Part shown: piece by piece, positions 15,741 through 23,599 of the stretch
Position numbering within the stretch: the first letter of the stretch is position 1
Layout: each line of letters begins with the position of its first letter
Assembly (NCBI GenBank): GCA_029287875.1
Contig: JARFQH010000197.1
Span: forward strand, 1 to 30,529
Source: Desulfobacteraceae bacterium
GTDB lineage: Bacteria > Desulfobacterota > Desulfobacteria > Desulfobacterales > SG8-13
Direction: 5' to 3'
Length of the DNA stretch: 30,529 bases
The notes under the pieces: generated by a model
Databases searched by the model: none
What the model saw: only the letters and a program-made list of their open reading frames with translations
Told to the model about the DNA's origin: nothing
Position numbers and translations under genes: made by a program

Positions 15741-16763
15741 ATGGATGGCGCAAGACTTGAATCTGTAGCACGTCAGCTTGTTGCAGACGGAAAGGGTATC
15801 CTGGCGGCCGACGAGAGCGCGCCCACAATCAAGAAACGTTTCGACACCATCGCGGTCGAATCGACAGAAGAAAACCGTCGGGCTTACCGGAATTTGCTTT
15901 TTACGACACCGAATGCCGAAAAGTACATCAGCGGGGTGATTTTATTCGAGGAAACCCTGCGACAAAAATCTTTAGACGGTGTCGCGTTTCCGCAGCTGTT
16001 GAGCGGCAAGGGGATTCTGCCCGGAATCAAGGTTGATAAAGGTGCTAAGTCTCTGGCCGGATTCAGTGGTGAAAAAATCACCGAGGGTCTGGACGGTCTG
16101 CGCGAACGTTTGGCCGCCTGCAGGGATATCGGTGCGACGTTTGCCAAATGGCGTGCCGTGATCATCATCGGCAAAGACATCCCGAGTCAGTTTTGTATCG
16201 ATGCCAATGCTCACGCACTGGCCCGCTACGCTGCGCTGTGCCAGGAAGAAGGCCTGGTACCGATCGTCGAACCCGAGGTGCTCATGGATGGGCCACATGA
16301 CATACAGCGATGTCAGGACGTGACGGCCGCCACCCTTAAAGGTGTTTTCAGCGCGCTGTTTGAACATTGCGTCCTGTTGGAAGGTATGCTACTCAAACCG
16401 AACATGGTTCTATCCGGAACAGAGTGTCCGAAACAGGCCGGTGTCGCGGAAGTGGCCGAAAGGACAGTGCGCACGTTCCGGCAGGTCGTGCCGGCGGCCG
16501 TGCCCGGGATCGTTTTTCTTTCGGGTGGCCAGAGTTCCGAGTTGGCGACCGAGCATCTGAATGCGATGAACGCACTCGGAAAGCATCCCTGGGAACTCAG
16601 CTTTTCTTACGGTCGGGCCTTACAGGAGCATGCCCTCAAAGCCTGGCAGGGGCGGGCCGATGCTGTTGCCGCGGCCCAGAGAGTGTTCCACCATCGGGCC
16701 AGTTGCAACGGCGCGGCGCGTTATGGCAAATACGACAAGGTGATGGAAGAAAAGGCCGCTTGA
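15741..16763 (+). CDS. Class I fructose-bisphosphate aldolase
   Basis: A 340-residue Schiff-base aldolase that cleaves fructose 1,6-bisphosphate in glycolysis or forms it in gluconeogenesis. It aligns with the animal/plant-type class I family: Asp24 in LAADES, Lys98 in GIKVDKG, Lys136 in FAKWRAV, Glu177 and Glu179 in PIVEPEVL, and the Schiff-base Lys219 in GMLLKPNMV. FLSGGQSSE and WELSFSYGRALQ are also diagnostic. AAGGAGGG lies shortly before the ATG. It is divergent from the ETF:quinone oxidoreductase gene and followed, after 194 bases, by lgt. In an anaerobe that fixes carbon through acetyl-CoA it would mainly serve gluconeogenesis, which is inference. Confidence 0.95.
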   Translation: MDGARLESVARQLVADGKGILAADESAPTIKKRFDTIAVESTEENRRAYRNLLFTTPNAEKYISGVILFEETLRQKSLDGVAFPQLLSGKGILPGIKVDKGAKSLAGFSGEKITEGLDGLRERLAACRDIGATFAKWRAVIIIGKDIPSQFCIDANAHALARYAALCQEEGLVPIVEPEVLMDGPHDIQRCQDVTAATLKGVFSALFEHCVLLEGMLLKPNMVLSGTECPKQAGVAEVAERTVRTFRQVVPAAVPGIVFLSGGQSSELATEHLNAMNALGKHPWELSFSYGRALQEHALKAWQGRADAVAAAQRVFHHRASCNGAARYGKYDKVMEEKAA

Positions 16764-16957
16764 TACAAGCCTGATGTAAACTTGATACGAGCGGGAAGCC
16801 GGAGTGACGGATCGGTGATCGGCGGCATGACGGACACAAGACTGACCAAAGATTCCTTTACATTTGTGATGTCAATCTATTTTAAGCATTTGCCCGCGGA
16901 CATGGCTCTCTTCTGCAAATCAGTTCCCGTTGGCCGATTCGGTCGGACCGTCATGTG

Positions 16958-17815
16958 ATGAACGACTTCTGGCACTGGTGGCAGCACATTCCCCAACACC
17001 TTGACCCGGTTATTTTCGATATTGGCGGATTCAAGCTGCAATACTACGGGCTGATGTATGTCGTCGCTTTTGTCGTGACGTATTTGCTGGTCACCTGCCG
17101 GCTTAAACACGAGGAGCGCTTCCAGTTAACCCCCGACCGGGTCCAAGCGCTTATCACCTCCATGATGTTGGGGGTTATTGTCGGCGGTCGTCTCGGATAC
17201 GTGCTCTTTTACAACCTGCCCTATTACCTCAAGCATCCGCTGGAAATTATTCTGCCCTTCGACCTTTCGAACGGATTCAAGTTTACCGGTATTACCGGCA
17301 TGTCTTTTCACGGCGGTCTGATCTGCGTCATCCTTTTCACCTGGCTCTACTGCCGTAAGAACGGTCTCAATCTGCTCGAGGTGGCCGACCTTTTTATTCC
17401 CGCCATTCCGCTGGGATACACCTTCGGCCGAATCGGCAATTTCATCAACGGCGAGCTTTACGGCCGGGTCACATCGGCTCCTATCGGCATGTTGTTTCCT
17501 CTGGCGCCCGGCAGCCAACTGAGGCACCCGTCGCAGCTCTACGAAGCCCTGTTCGAGGGTGTTTTTCTTTTCGTGGTTTTGTGGAGCCTGAGACAAAGGG
17601 TCCGCATACCGGGGGCTATGCTGGCGCTTTACCTGATCGGATACGGCACGGTGCGGTTTTTCATCGAATACTTCCGGCAGCCTGACGCCCACCTGGGATT
17701 TGTTTTTTTTTCATTTTCAATGGGGCAGATACTGTGCCTGTTGATGATCGGTTGCGGAGCCTATCTACTGGTCTATCTGTACCATCGGCAGAGGATTATC
17801 ATAAACACCCGCTGA
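16958..17815 (+). CDS. lgt: Prolipoprotein diacylglyceryl transferase
   Basis: A 285-residue inner-membrane enzyme with about seven hydrophobic segments that transfers diacylglycerol from phosphatidylglycerol to the lipobox cysteine of prolipoproteins. The Lgt signature GRIGNFINGELYGR lies at 157-170. Other family segments are GGRLGYV (76-82), SFHGG (116-120) and HPSQLYEA (190-197). I chose the ATG at 16958; a GTG directly before it (16955) is an equally possible start. No good ribosome-binding site is visible. The stop codon lies inside a short tandem repeat, and cysS follows 63 bases later. Confidence 0.94.
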   Translation: MNDFWHWWQHIPQHLDPVIFDIGGFKLQYYGLMYVVAFVVTYLLVTCRLKHEERFQLTPDRVQALITSMMLGVIVGGRLGYVLFYNLPYYLKHPLEIILPFDLSNGFKFTGITGMSFHGGLICVILFTWLYCRKNGLNLLEVADLFIPAIPLGYTFGRIGNFINGELYGRVTSAPIGMLFPLAPGSQLRHPSQLYEALFEGVFLFVVLWSLRQRVRIPGAMLALYLIGYGTVRFFIEYFRQPDAHLGFVFFSFSMGQILCLLMIGCGAYLLVYLYHRQRIIINTR

Positions 17816-17834
17816 CGCTGACGCTGACGCTGAC
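17811..17834. repeat. Tandem hexamer (GCTGAC)x4
   Basis: Four perfect copies of GCTGAC run from 17811 to 17834. The lgt stop TGA (17813-17815) falls in the first copy. Because the unit is six bases and carries TGA, gain or loss of units would not alter the lgt protein. It lies in the short lgt-cysS gap. Confidence 0.85.
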
Positions 17835-17878
17835 GCGGGCATTTTTTCAATAACGGTAGGAAGCTGATTTTTATCATC

Positions 17879-19273
17879 ATGTCGACATTGATTCTCTACA
17901 ACACACTTTCCCGCAGCAAAGAGCTTTTTCGGCCGCTGCACGAAGATTACGTCGGTCTGTACACCTGCGGGCCCACGGTTTATAACTATGCCCATATCGG
18001 CAACCTGCGAACCTATATCTTTGAAGATACTCTCAAGCGCGTGCTGCTCTTCAACAATTTTCGGTTGAAGCATGTAATGAACATCACCGATGTCGGCCAC
18101 CTGACCGGCGACCGGGATATGGGCGAAGACAAAATGGAAAAAGGCGCCGCCCGCGAGGGTAAAACCGCCTGGGATATCGCCGAGTTTTACACCCGGGCGT
18201 TCCAAAAAGACATCGATCAATTAAACATCCTGCCGCCGGACGTCTGGTGCAAGGCTACCGATACGATACCCGATCAGGTCGCACTGATTCGGACCCTGGA
18301 AGAAAAAGGATACACTTACCAGACCGGGGACGGGATCTATTTCGATACTTCCCGCGTCGAGAATTACGCCAAATTGTCCAACCAGAATCTCGATGCGCTC
18401 CAGGAGGGGGCCCGGGTGGAAAAGAATCCCGCGAAGCGGAACCCGACCGATTTTGCGCTGTGGAAATTTTCACCCGAAGACGCCAAACGCCAAATGGAAT
18501 GGGACTCTCCTTGGGGCAAGGGTTTTCCAGGCTGGCATATCGAGTGTTCGGCCATGAGCATGATGTTTTTGGATGACCATCTCGACATTCACTGTGGCGG
18601 GACCGATCACATCGACGTGCATCATACCAACGAAATTGCCCAGTCGGAGGCGGCCACCGGTAAAAAATTTTTCAATTTCTGGATGCACGGGGCGTTCCTG
18701 AACATCGCCGGCGGCAAGAAGATGGCCAAGAGCGTCGATAATTTTCTGACCCTCGATGCCACGTTCACCCAAAACGGAATCAACCCGCTGGTCTATCGCT
18801 TTGCCGCATGTCTCACCCACTACCGCAAGCCGATGGAGTTCAGCGATGAATCTCTGGAGGCGGCGCGTAACGGCCTGGCCCACCTGCAGAACCAGGTCCG
18901 CAGCCTCATGGACCCGCAGAAGGGCGAGGGAAAAATCCTGCCGGATTTCAGACTCCGGTTTATGGAGGCCATAAATGACGATTTGAACATGCCGCGGGCC
19001 ATGGCCATCGTGCAGGAAACGCTGAAAGCGGATCTCGACGAAGCGGACAGGTTGGCAACCGTGTTGGATTTCGACCGTGTGCTGGCACTGGACCTCGACC
19101 TGGTGGGCAAAGAAGAGCGTCTGCCGAAGGAGGTATTCAAGCTGATCGAAGAGCGCCGAAAGGCCCGGACCGAGAAGGACTGGAAAGCCTCCGACCGGTT
19201 GCGGGACGAGATTCAAGCTCTCGGCTATACGGTTCAGGACGCCAAGGACAAAATGAAGGTCTTCAAAAAATAA
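17879..19273 (+). CDS. cysS: Cysteinyl-tRNA synthetase
   Basis: A 464-residue class I aminoacyl-tRNA synthetase charging tRNA-Cys. Zinc ligands Cys30 (in YTCGPTVYN), Cys223 (in GWHIECSAM), His248 and Glu252 (in HHTNE) are in the expected places. The HIGH motif is HIGN (39-42), and the KMSKS loop reads KMAKS (281-285), a tolerated variant. The C-terminal helical anticodon-binding part is present (RRKARTEKDWKASDRLRDEI). Length is normal. An AGGAAG lies about 16 bases before the ATG, further than usual. It converges with an ABC-2 permease gene, with only 14 bases between the stops. Confidence 0.96.
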   Translation: MSTLILYNTLSRSKELFRPLHEDYVGLYTCGPTVYNYAHIGNLRTYIFEDTLKRVLLFNNFRLKHVMNITDVGHLTGDRDMGEDKMEKGAAREGKTAWDIAEFYTRAFQKDIDQLNILPPDVWCKATDTIPDQVALIRTLEEKGYTYQTGDGIYFDTSRVENYAKLSNQNLDALQEGARVEKNPAKRNPTDFALWKFSPEDAKRQMEWDSPWGKGFPGWHIECSAMSMMFLDDHLDIHCGGTDHIDVHHTNEIAQSEAATGKKFFNFWMHGAFLNIAGGKKMAKSVDNFLTLDATFTQNGINPLVYRFAACLTHYRKPMEFSDESLEAARNGLAHLQNQVRSLMDPQKGEGKILPDFRLRFMEAINDDLNMPRAMAIVQETLKADLDEADRLATVLDFDRVLALDLDLVGKEERLPKEVFKLIEERRKARTEKDWKASDRLRDEIQALGYTVQDAKDKMKVFKK

Positions 19274-19287
19274 AAATTCAACATATC

Positions 19288-20073
19288 CTACTTGATCAAC
19301 CGCCGACGCATGGCCCTCAAAGCCAGAATGGCGAAAATCACAAAAAAGAGCAGCAGGTAAAGAATACTGAGCACAGGCGGTGTCTCGCGGGCCCCGAGAC
19401 TGAAGCAGCGCACCAGTTCCGTGAGGTGGTAAAGTGGAAAAACCAGCGCCACCGGCTGGGCCCACGAAGGCAGGTTGGATACCGGGAAAAAAGTTCCGCT
19501 GAAGAGAAACATAGGGGTGATGAACAAAAAGATCGGCAGATTGAACATGTCGATCGTGGGCACGATGCCGGTGAAAAACATGCCCACGGCACCGAAAGCC
19601 AGGCCTCCCAGCAGAGCCGTGGGAATCAGCAGCAGGCCGAGAGGAAAACGGACATATCCCAGCACCCCTAATACCAGCAGCATGACAGCGGCCGCGCCCA
19701 CCGCCTTGGTGGCGCTCCACACAATTTCGGCGATGATGATCTCCTCCAACGACAGCGGCGTGGACAGCATGCCGTCGAAGGTTTTCTGGTAGTACATGCG
19801 GACGAAAGACCCATAGGTGGTTTCGAAAAACGCGTTCCACATCACGGCTGTTGCGACCAATGCGGGTGCGATGAATGCCGTGTAAGACAGCGCAAGGCCG
19901 GCATAGCGAACGGTGCCGATCAGGCCGCTGAACCCCAGACCAAAGGCCATAATGTAAAACAGCGGTTCGAGCAGCGGGGTGATGAAATTGACCTTCCAAA
20001 TTTTCTGATAGACGACCAGATTTCGCTCCCATACCCGTAAAAAACGCCATGAATAAACCGACCAGTCGATCAT
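19288..20073 (-). CDS. ABC-2 type transporter permease (NodJ-like)
   Basis: A 261-residue integral membrane protein with six predicted helices, of the ABC-2/NodJ family of exporter permeases. Typical segments are FITPLLEPLFYIMAFGLG near residues 30-47, GTFFPVSNLPSWAQPVALVF and FPLYHLTELVRC. The ATG at 20073 overlaps the stop of the upstream ATPase gene by four bases (ATGA), showing translational coupling, so I prefer it to the longer upstream frame. The pair probably forms a half-size-subunit exporter. The substrate is unknown; relatives export polysaccharides, lipids or drugs. Confidence 0.88.
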   Translation of the reverse strand: MIDWSVYSWRFLRVWERNLVVYQKIWKVNFITPLLEPLFYIMAFGLGFSGLIGTVRYAGLALSYTAFIAPALVATAVMWNAFFETTYGSFVRMYYQKTFDGMLSTPLSLEEIIIAEIVWSATKAVGAAAVMLLVLGVLGYVRFPLGLLLIPTALLGGLAFGAVGMFFTGIVPTIDMFNLPIFLFITPMFLFSGTFFPVSNLPSWAQPVALVFPLYHLTELVRCFSLGARETPPVLSILYLLLFFVIFAILALRAMRRRLIK

Positions 20074-20981
20074 TCCCTGAGTTCCCTTCCCGTCATGCGC
20101 AGAAACACATCCTCCAGGGTGCTGTTTCTGAAAATGCACTTTTCGGTACAAAAACGATCGCGAATCGTGTTGTGAAGTTCAACCTCCTCCGGTACGTACA
20201 GGATCAGGCGACCTCCTAGATCGTCATGTTCGATGCGGTTTTCCTTCACGTAATCCCTCAACGCTTGATCGGGACCCTCGATTTCGATCGCACTGCTGCC
20301 GGCGTGGCGGGCAATCAACTCCGCCGGACTGCCGTCGACCAGAATGCGGCCATGATCGATGATCACCAGACGATCGCAGAGCCGCGAGGCCTCCTCCATG
20401 TAATGGGTGGTCATCAGAATCGTCAGGCCGGTGGCTTTCAGTGTCGCCAACTTGTCCCACACCTGGTGGCGGGACTGAGGGTCGAGCCCGGTGGTCGGCT
20501 CATCTAAAATTAACAGGTCGGGCCGGTTGATCAATGCGCGGGCTAAAATCAGCCGTCGTGCCATTCCGCCCGAGAGCTCCATGACCTTGGCCTCTTTCTT
20601 ATGGGTCAGGGCGAAGAAGTCGAGCAGTTCACGTGCGTGTTCGGCGGCTTCCTTTTTCGGGATCGAGAAATAGCGGGCATAGACATGCAGGTTCTGTTCG
20701 ACCGTCAGGTCCGGGTCGAGGGTGTTCTCCTGATGGCAGACGCCGATGCGGGATTTGATGGGGCGCCAATGGGTTTTTATGTCGAGGCCGAATACTTTCA
20801 GACTGCCGCCGGTGGGCGGTGAAAAGCCATAGAGCATCCGGATCGTCGTGGTCTTACCGGCGCCGTTGGGGCCCAGCAGACCGAAAAATTCGCCTTTTGC
20901 CACGGAGAACGAGATGCCGTTGACAGCCGCAACCCTGTCAAAGCGTTTCAGCAGGTCTTGAACTTCGATCACGTTCGGCAT
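20070..20981 (-). CDS. ABC transporter ATP-binding protein (NodI/DrrA-like)
   Basis: A 303-residue ATPase. Walker A is GPNGAGKTT (37-45), Q-loop Gln84, signature LSGGM (136-140), Walker B LLILDEP (156-162) and H-loop His193. The region after about residue 220 is the extended C-terminal part found in NodI/DrrA-type exporters. The gene is translationally coupled to the permease downstream and lies 24 bases after the dihydroorotase stop on the same strand, so all three may be one transcript. The substrate cannot be read from the sequence. Confidence 0.92.
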   Translation of the reverse strand: MPNVIEVQDLLKRFDRVAAVNGISFSVAKGEFFGLLGPNGAGKTTTIRMLYGFSPPTGGSLKVFGLDIKTHWRPIKSRIGVCHQENTLDPDLTVEQNLHVYARYFSIPKKEAAEHARELLDFFALTHKKEAKVMELSGGMARRLILARALINRPDLLILDEPTTGLDPQSRHQVWDKLATLKATGLTILMTTHYMEEASRLCDRLVIIDHGRILVDGSPAELIARHAGSSAIEIEGPDQALRDYVKENRIEHDDLGGRLILYVPEEVELHNTIRDRFCTEKCIFRNSTLEDVFLRMTGRELRE

Positions 20982-21005
20982 GCGGCTTCAGCTCCACAAA
21001 GGCGG

Positions 21006-22340
21006 TCAGCGGTCGATCAGCAGACGTTTGCCGGCGGGTTGGGGGTCAATATGCCCCTGATAGAATGCCAGGTGCCCGGAAACGATGGTGGCGGCCACCG
21101 ATGAGCGAAACGTCAGTCCGTCGAAGGGGGACCAGCCGCAGCGGTACAGGATCGACTGCTCGTCGACAGGTTGCGGGCGGTTCAGGTCGATAAGGGTTAG
21201 ATCGGCCCAGTAGCCTTCACGAATGAATCCGCGGTCCTTCAAGCGAAACAGCCGTGCCGGGGCATGCGCGGTTTTTTCGGCGATCAGCGGCAGTGAAAAA
21301 AGCCCGTCGTGATGAAGTTCCAACACGCAGACCAGGGCGTGCTGCACCAAAGGCAGACCGGCCGGGGCCTTGAAATACAGATTCTGCTTTTCGGAGAGTG
21401 TGTGCGGGGCGTGATCGGTGGCGATCACGTCGATCCGGTTGTTCCTTACCGCGTCGACCAGTGCTTGTCGGTCGCTGGCGGTTTTAATGGCGGGATTGCA
21501 CTTGATGCGGGTGCCCCGGCTCGCATAATCACCGTCGTCGAAAAAGAGGTGGTGCACGCATACCTCGGCGCTGATCTGTTTGTTATCCAGAGAGCCCTCC
21601 GACAGCAGGGTCATTTCCCGAGCCGTGGTCAAGTGCAGCAGATGCAGCTGTGTGGTGAAACGGCGGGCCAGATCGACCGCCAGGGCCGAGGAACGGAAGC
21701 ACGCCTCTTCACTGCGGATGTACGGGTGAGCTGTCATGGGGATGTCGCGACCGTACCTGGCGCGCATCTTATCTTCATTGGCTTTGATGGTCGGGGTATC
21801 TTCACAGTGAGTGGCCACCAGGGTGGGCGTTTGGGAGAATATTTTTTCAAGCGCTTTCGGGTCGTCCACCAGCAGATTGCCGGTTGAGGCGCCCATGAAA
21901 ACTTTTACGCCGCAAGCAGTGCGGGGGTCGAGGGCCACGATTTCATCGATGTTGTCGTTGGTGCCGCCCAGATAAAACGAATAGTTGGCGAAGGATCGCC
22001 CGACGGCCAGCAAGAATTTTTTTTCCAGAAGCAACTGCGTGGTGGTCGGCGGCTGCGTGTTCGGCATGTCCATATAGCTGGTGATGCCGCCGGCGACGGC
22101 GGCCCTTGACTCGCTGTAGATATCGCCCTTGTGGGTCAGGCCCGGTTCACGGAAATGGACCTGGTCGTCTATCATGCCGGGCAGCAGTATTCGCCCGGCG
22201 GCATCGATGATCCTGGTCGCCGGCTGCGATGACAGATTCGGCCCCACTTGGGCGATTCGGCCGTCGGCGATGAGTACATCGCCGGGTCGAACCTCTCCCT
22301 CGTTAACGATCCGGGCGTTGACGATCAAGATCGACTCCAT
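21006..22340 (-). CDS. pyrC: Dihydroorotase
   Basis: A 444-residue amidohydrolase that closes carbamoyl-aspartate to dihydroorotate in pyrimidine synthesis. Residues include the metal motif DDQVHFREPG (58-67), MPNTQPPT, Lys146 in GVKVFMGAST (the position that is carbamylated in the family), His178 in ATHCED, His236 in LLHLTTA and Asp309 in ATDHAPH. The first His of the usual HxH motif is Gln60, a variant I recall from the Bacteroidetes-type dihydroorotase subfamily, so activity is still expected. Length fits the type I enzyme. It is the first gene of a minus-strand set that continues into the ABC exporter. Confidence 0.88.
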   Translation of the reverse strand: MESILIVNARIVNEGEVRPGDVLIADGRIAQVGPNLSSQPATRIIDAAGRILLPGMIDDQVHFREPGLTHKGDIYSESRAAVAGGITSYMDMPNTQPPTTTQLLLEKKFLLAVGRSFANYSFYLGGTNDNIDEIVALDPRTACGVKVFMGASTGNLLVDDPKALEKIFSQTPTLVATHCEDTPTIKANEDKMRARYGRDIPMTAHPYIRSEEACFRSSALAVDLARRFTTQLHLLHLTTAREMTLLSEGSLDNKQISAEVCVHHLFFDDGDYASRGTRIKCNPAIKTASDRQALVDAVRNNRIDVIATDHAPHTLSEKQNLYFKAPAGLPLVQHALVCVLELHHDGLFSLPLIAEKTAHAPARLFRLKDRGFIREGYWADLTLIDLNRPQPVDEQSILYRCGWSPFDGLTFRSSVAATIVSGHLAFYQGHIDPQPAGKRLLIDR

Positions 22341-22531
22341 GCTTTTGTGGTCCTTCTTAACCGATTTTCATAACCATTAGCTTCGCGCGATTCGGAGTAA
22401 CCCGCAACCGCAAATATGGCTGATTCGTACCACAGCTTGCCGGTAAAATCAAAAATGTCTCATTCGACATTGTGTATAAACAGGATTCGCCTTATCCGAT
22501 GGGCATTTCTAAGAAAAATGTGGACATTCAA

Positions 22532-22564
22532 TTGACATCCGCTTTATTGTGCAAATTAATTGCA
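22532..22564 (+). promoter_or_regulatory. Candidate sigma70-type promoter with overlapping palindrome
   Basis: TTGACA at 22532-22537, a 17-base spacer, and ATTAAT at 22555-22560 form a plausible promoter for the metal-transport genes. The imperfect palindrome TGCAAATTAATTGCA (22550-22564, arms TGCAA and TTGCA) covers the -10 and could be an operator for a metalloregulator such as Zur. The operator idea is inference; I do not claim a match to a published Zur box. Confidence 0.45.
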
Positions 22565-22610
22565 TCCGCCTCCCGGTCGTGGTCCCGTTGGCCTGCGACC
22601 GGGAGGCGGA
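22565..22610 (+). repeat. Perfect 15-bp inverted repeat in the mRNA leader
   Basis: Arms TCCGCCTCCCGGTCG (22565-22579) and CGACCGGGAGGCGGA (22596-22610) are perfectly complementary and enclose a 16-base loop. The stem is very GC-rich and lies about 50 bases before the ZnuC-like start. No T-run follows, so it is not a standard terminator. It may be a leader structure affecting mRNA stability or translation, or a repeat remnant. Confidence 0.8.
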
Positions 22611-22661
22611 CCTGCAGAAAGTGGCCCTACCACTCGAGAAAGCCCAACGGTGAAGATACCC

Positions 22662-23432
22662 ATGAGCAAACCCATCGTCGAAATCCACGATCTCGATTTT
22701 TCCTATAACGGTCAACCGGTTCTCAGGGACATCAACCTCGAGATAAAAGCCGGAGATTTCATGGCCATGATCGGACCCAACGGGGGCGGCAAAACCACGC
22801 TGCTGAAGATTTTGTTGGGATTGTATACGCCGGACAGGGGCAAAATTCATGTTCTCGGTCGACCCCCGCGCAGGGTGTCGCATCGTATCGGTTACGTTCC
22901 TCAGAACATTCACATCAACCAACGGTTTCCGATTTCGGCCCTGGATGTTGTTCTCATGGGGTTGCTCAATCCTGGCAAGAGGTGGGCGCGGCGTTCACGC
23001 CAGGAACGGCTGGCCGCTTATCGGGCGCTGGAAGCAATGCAGATGCGGGCTTACGGCGATCGTCGCATCGGTGAACTCTCGGGCGGGCAGCGGCAGCGGG
23101 TTTTCATTGCGCGGGCGCTCGTGACCAACCCGGAAATTCTTTTGCTGGATGAGCCCACGGCCAGCATCGATGCCACGGGCCAGCACGCTTTTTATGAAAT
23201 GCTGAACGAGCTCAGCCGGGAGATGACGATCGTTATGGCCAGCCATGATCTGATGGCGCTCTCACGTTACGTTAAATCCGTGGCCTGCATCAACCGAACC
23301 CTGCATTACCACGACCAGGGTGAAATAACCGAGGAGATGATCGCATCGATGTATCGGTGCTCGTTGGATGAAAACTGTCCGGTGGAACTGATTGCGCACG
23401 GAATACCCCATCGGGTGCTCAAAGAGCACTAA
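22662..23432 (+). CDS. Metal ABC transporter ATP-binding protein (ZnuC-like)
   Basis: A 256-residue ATPase of the zinc/manganese (ABC-3) importer class. Walker A is GPNGGGKTT (38-46), Q-loop Gln81 in YVPQNI, signature LSGGQ (139-143), Walker B LLLDEPTASID and H-loop His195 in ASHDL. The C-terminal tail CPVELIAHGIPHRVL is characteristic of the metal-transport ATPases. I chose the ATG at 22662; the frame is open further upstream but only through the hairpin leader. Its permease partner follows at 23600 after an inserted palindromic element. No periplasmic metal-binding protein gene (ZnuA-like) is in the window. The metal is probably zinc, given the Fur-family remnant downstream, but manganese or iron cannot be excluded. 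Confidence 0.9.
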   Translation: MSKPIVEIHDLDFSYNGQPVLRDINLEIKAGDFMAMIGPNGGGKTTLLKILLGLYTPDRGKIHVLGRPPRRVSHRIGYVPQNIHINQRFPISALDVVLMGLLNPGKRWARRSRQERLAAYRALEAMQMRAYGDRRIGELSGGQRQRVFIARALVTNPEILLLDEPTASIDATGQHAFYEMLNELSREMTIVMASHDLMALSRYVKSVACINRTLHYHDQGEITEEMIASMYRCSLDENCPVELIAHGIPHRVLKEH

Positions 23433-23438
23433 GGGCCC

Positions 23439-23583
23439 CGGCAAGAAATAATTCCACATCTTGCTTGTCTTTTGGATCGTCTACTGCGTTACATCCACCG
23501 ACACGTATCTCGATATGCGCCGCTGGATGTGCCTTGTAGACGAACCCAAATCCCGCGCAATCTTGTGGAATTATTTCTTACCG
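23439..23583. mobile_element. MITE-like long palindromic element between the importer genes
   Basis: The outer arms AAGAAATAATTCCACA (23443-23458) and TGTGGAATTATTTCTT (23564-23579) are a perfect 16-bp inverted repeat. Further inward, 23471-23484 pairs with 23536-23550 (TTTGGATCGTCTAC against GTAGACGAACCCAAA, near-perfect), ACATCCA (23491-23497) pairs with TGGATGT (23524-23530), and the apex near 23506-23515 is also self-complementary. The whole 145 bases can therefore form one long imperfect hairpin. There is no coding capacity I trust. This is the build of a non-autonomous palindromic (MITE/REPIN-like) element. I see no clear target-site duplication. Confidence 0.7.
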
Positions 23584-23599
23584 TAACCCTAAGTGGTGG

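Larger units (their letters stand above)
22341..22661. other. 321-base divergent intergenic region with promoter and hairpin
   Basis: No gene is supported here. The region separates dihydroorotase (minus) from the ZnuC-like gene (plus). It contains a plus-strand promoter candidate with an overlapping palindrome (22532-22564) and a perfect 15-bp inverted repeat (22565-22610), described separately. The part at 22341-22530 shows nothing distinctive beyond AT-rich stretches that could serve the minus-strand promoter. Confidence 0.5.

Noticed and set aside
18470..20050. Long minus-strand open frame (526 residues) antisense to cysS and overlapping the ABC permease
   Set aside because: It overlaps two well-recognised genes, shows no family resemblance and has the composition expected of a GC-rich shadow frame.
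22565..22610. Rho-independent terminator
   Set aside because: The stem is strong but no T-run follows on the plus strand, and it lies inside a leader upstream of a start codon rather than after a gene.
22621..22653. Possible 10-codon leader peptide (GTG start) downstream of GGGAGG in the hairpin
   Set aside because: The ribosome-binding spacing is too long and the GGGAGG lies within a stable stem; composition does not suggest an attenuator.
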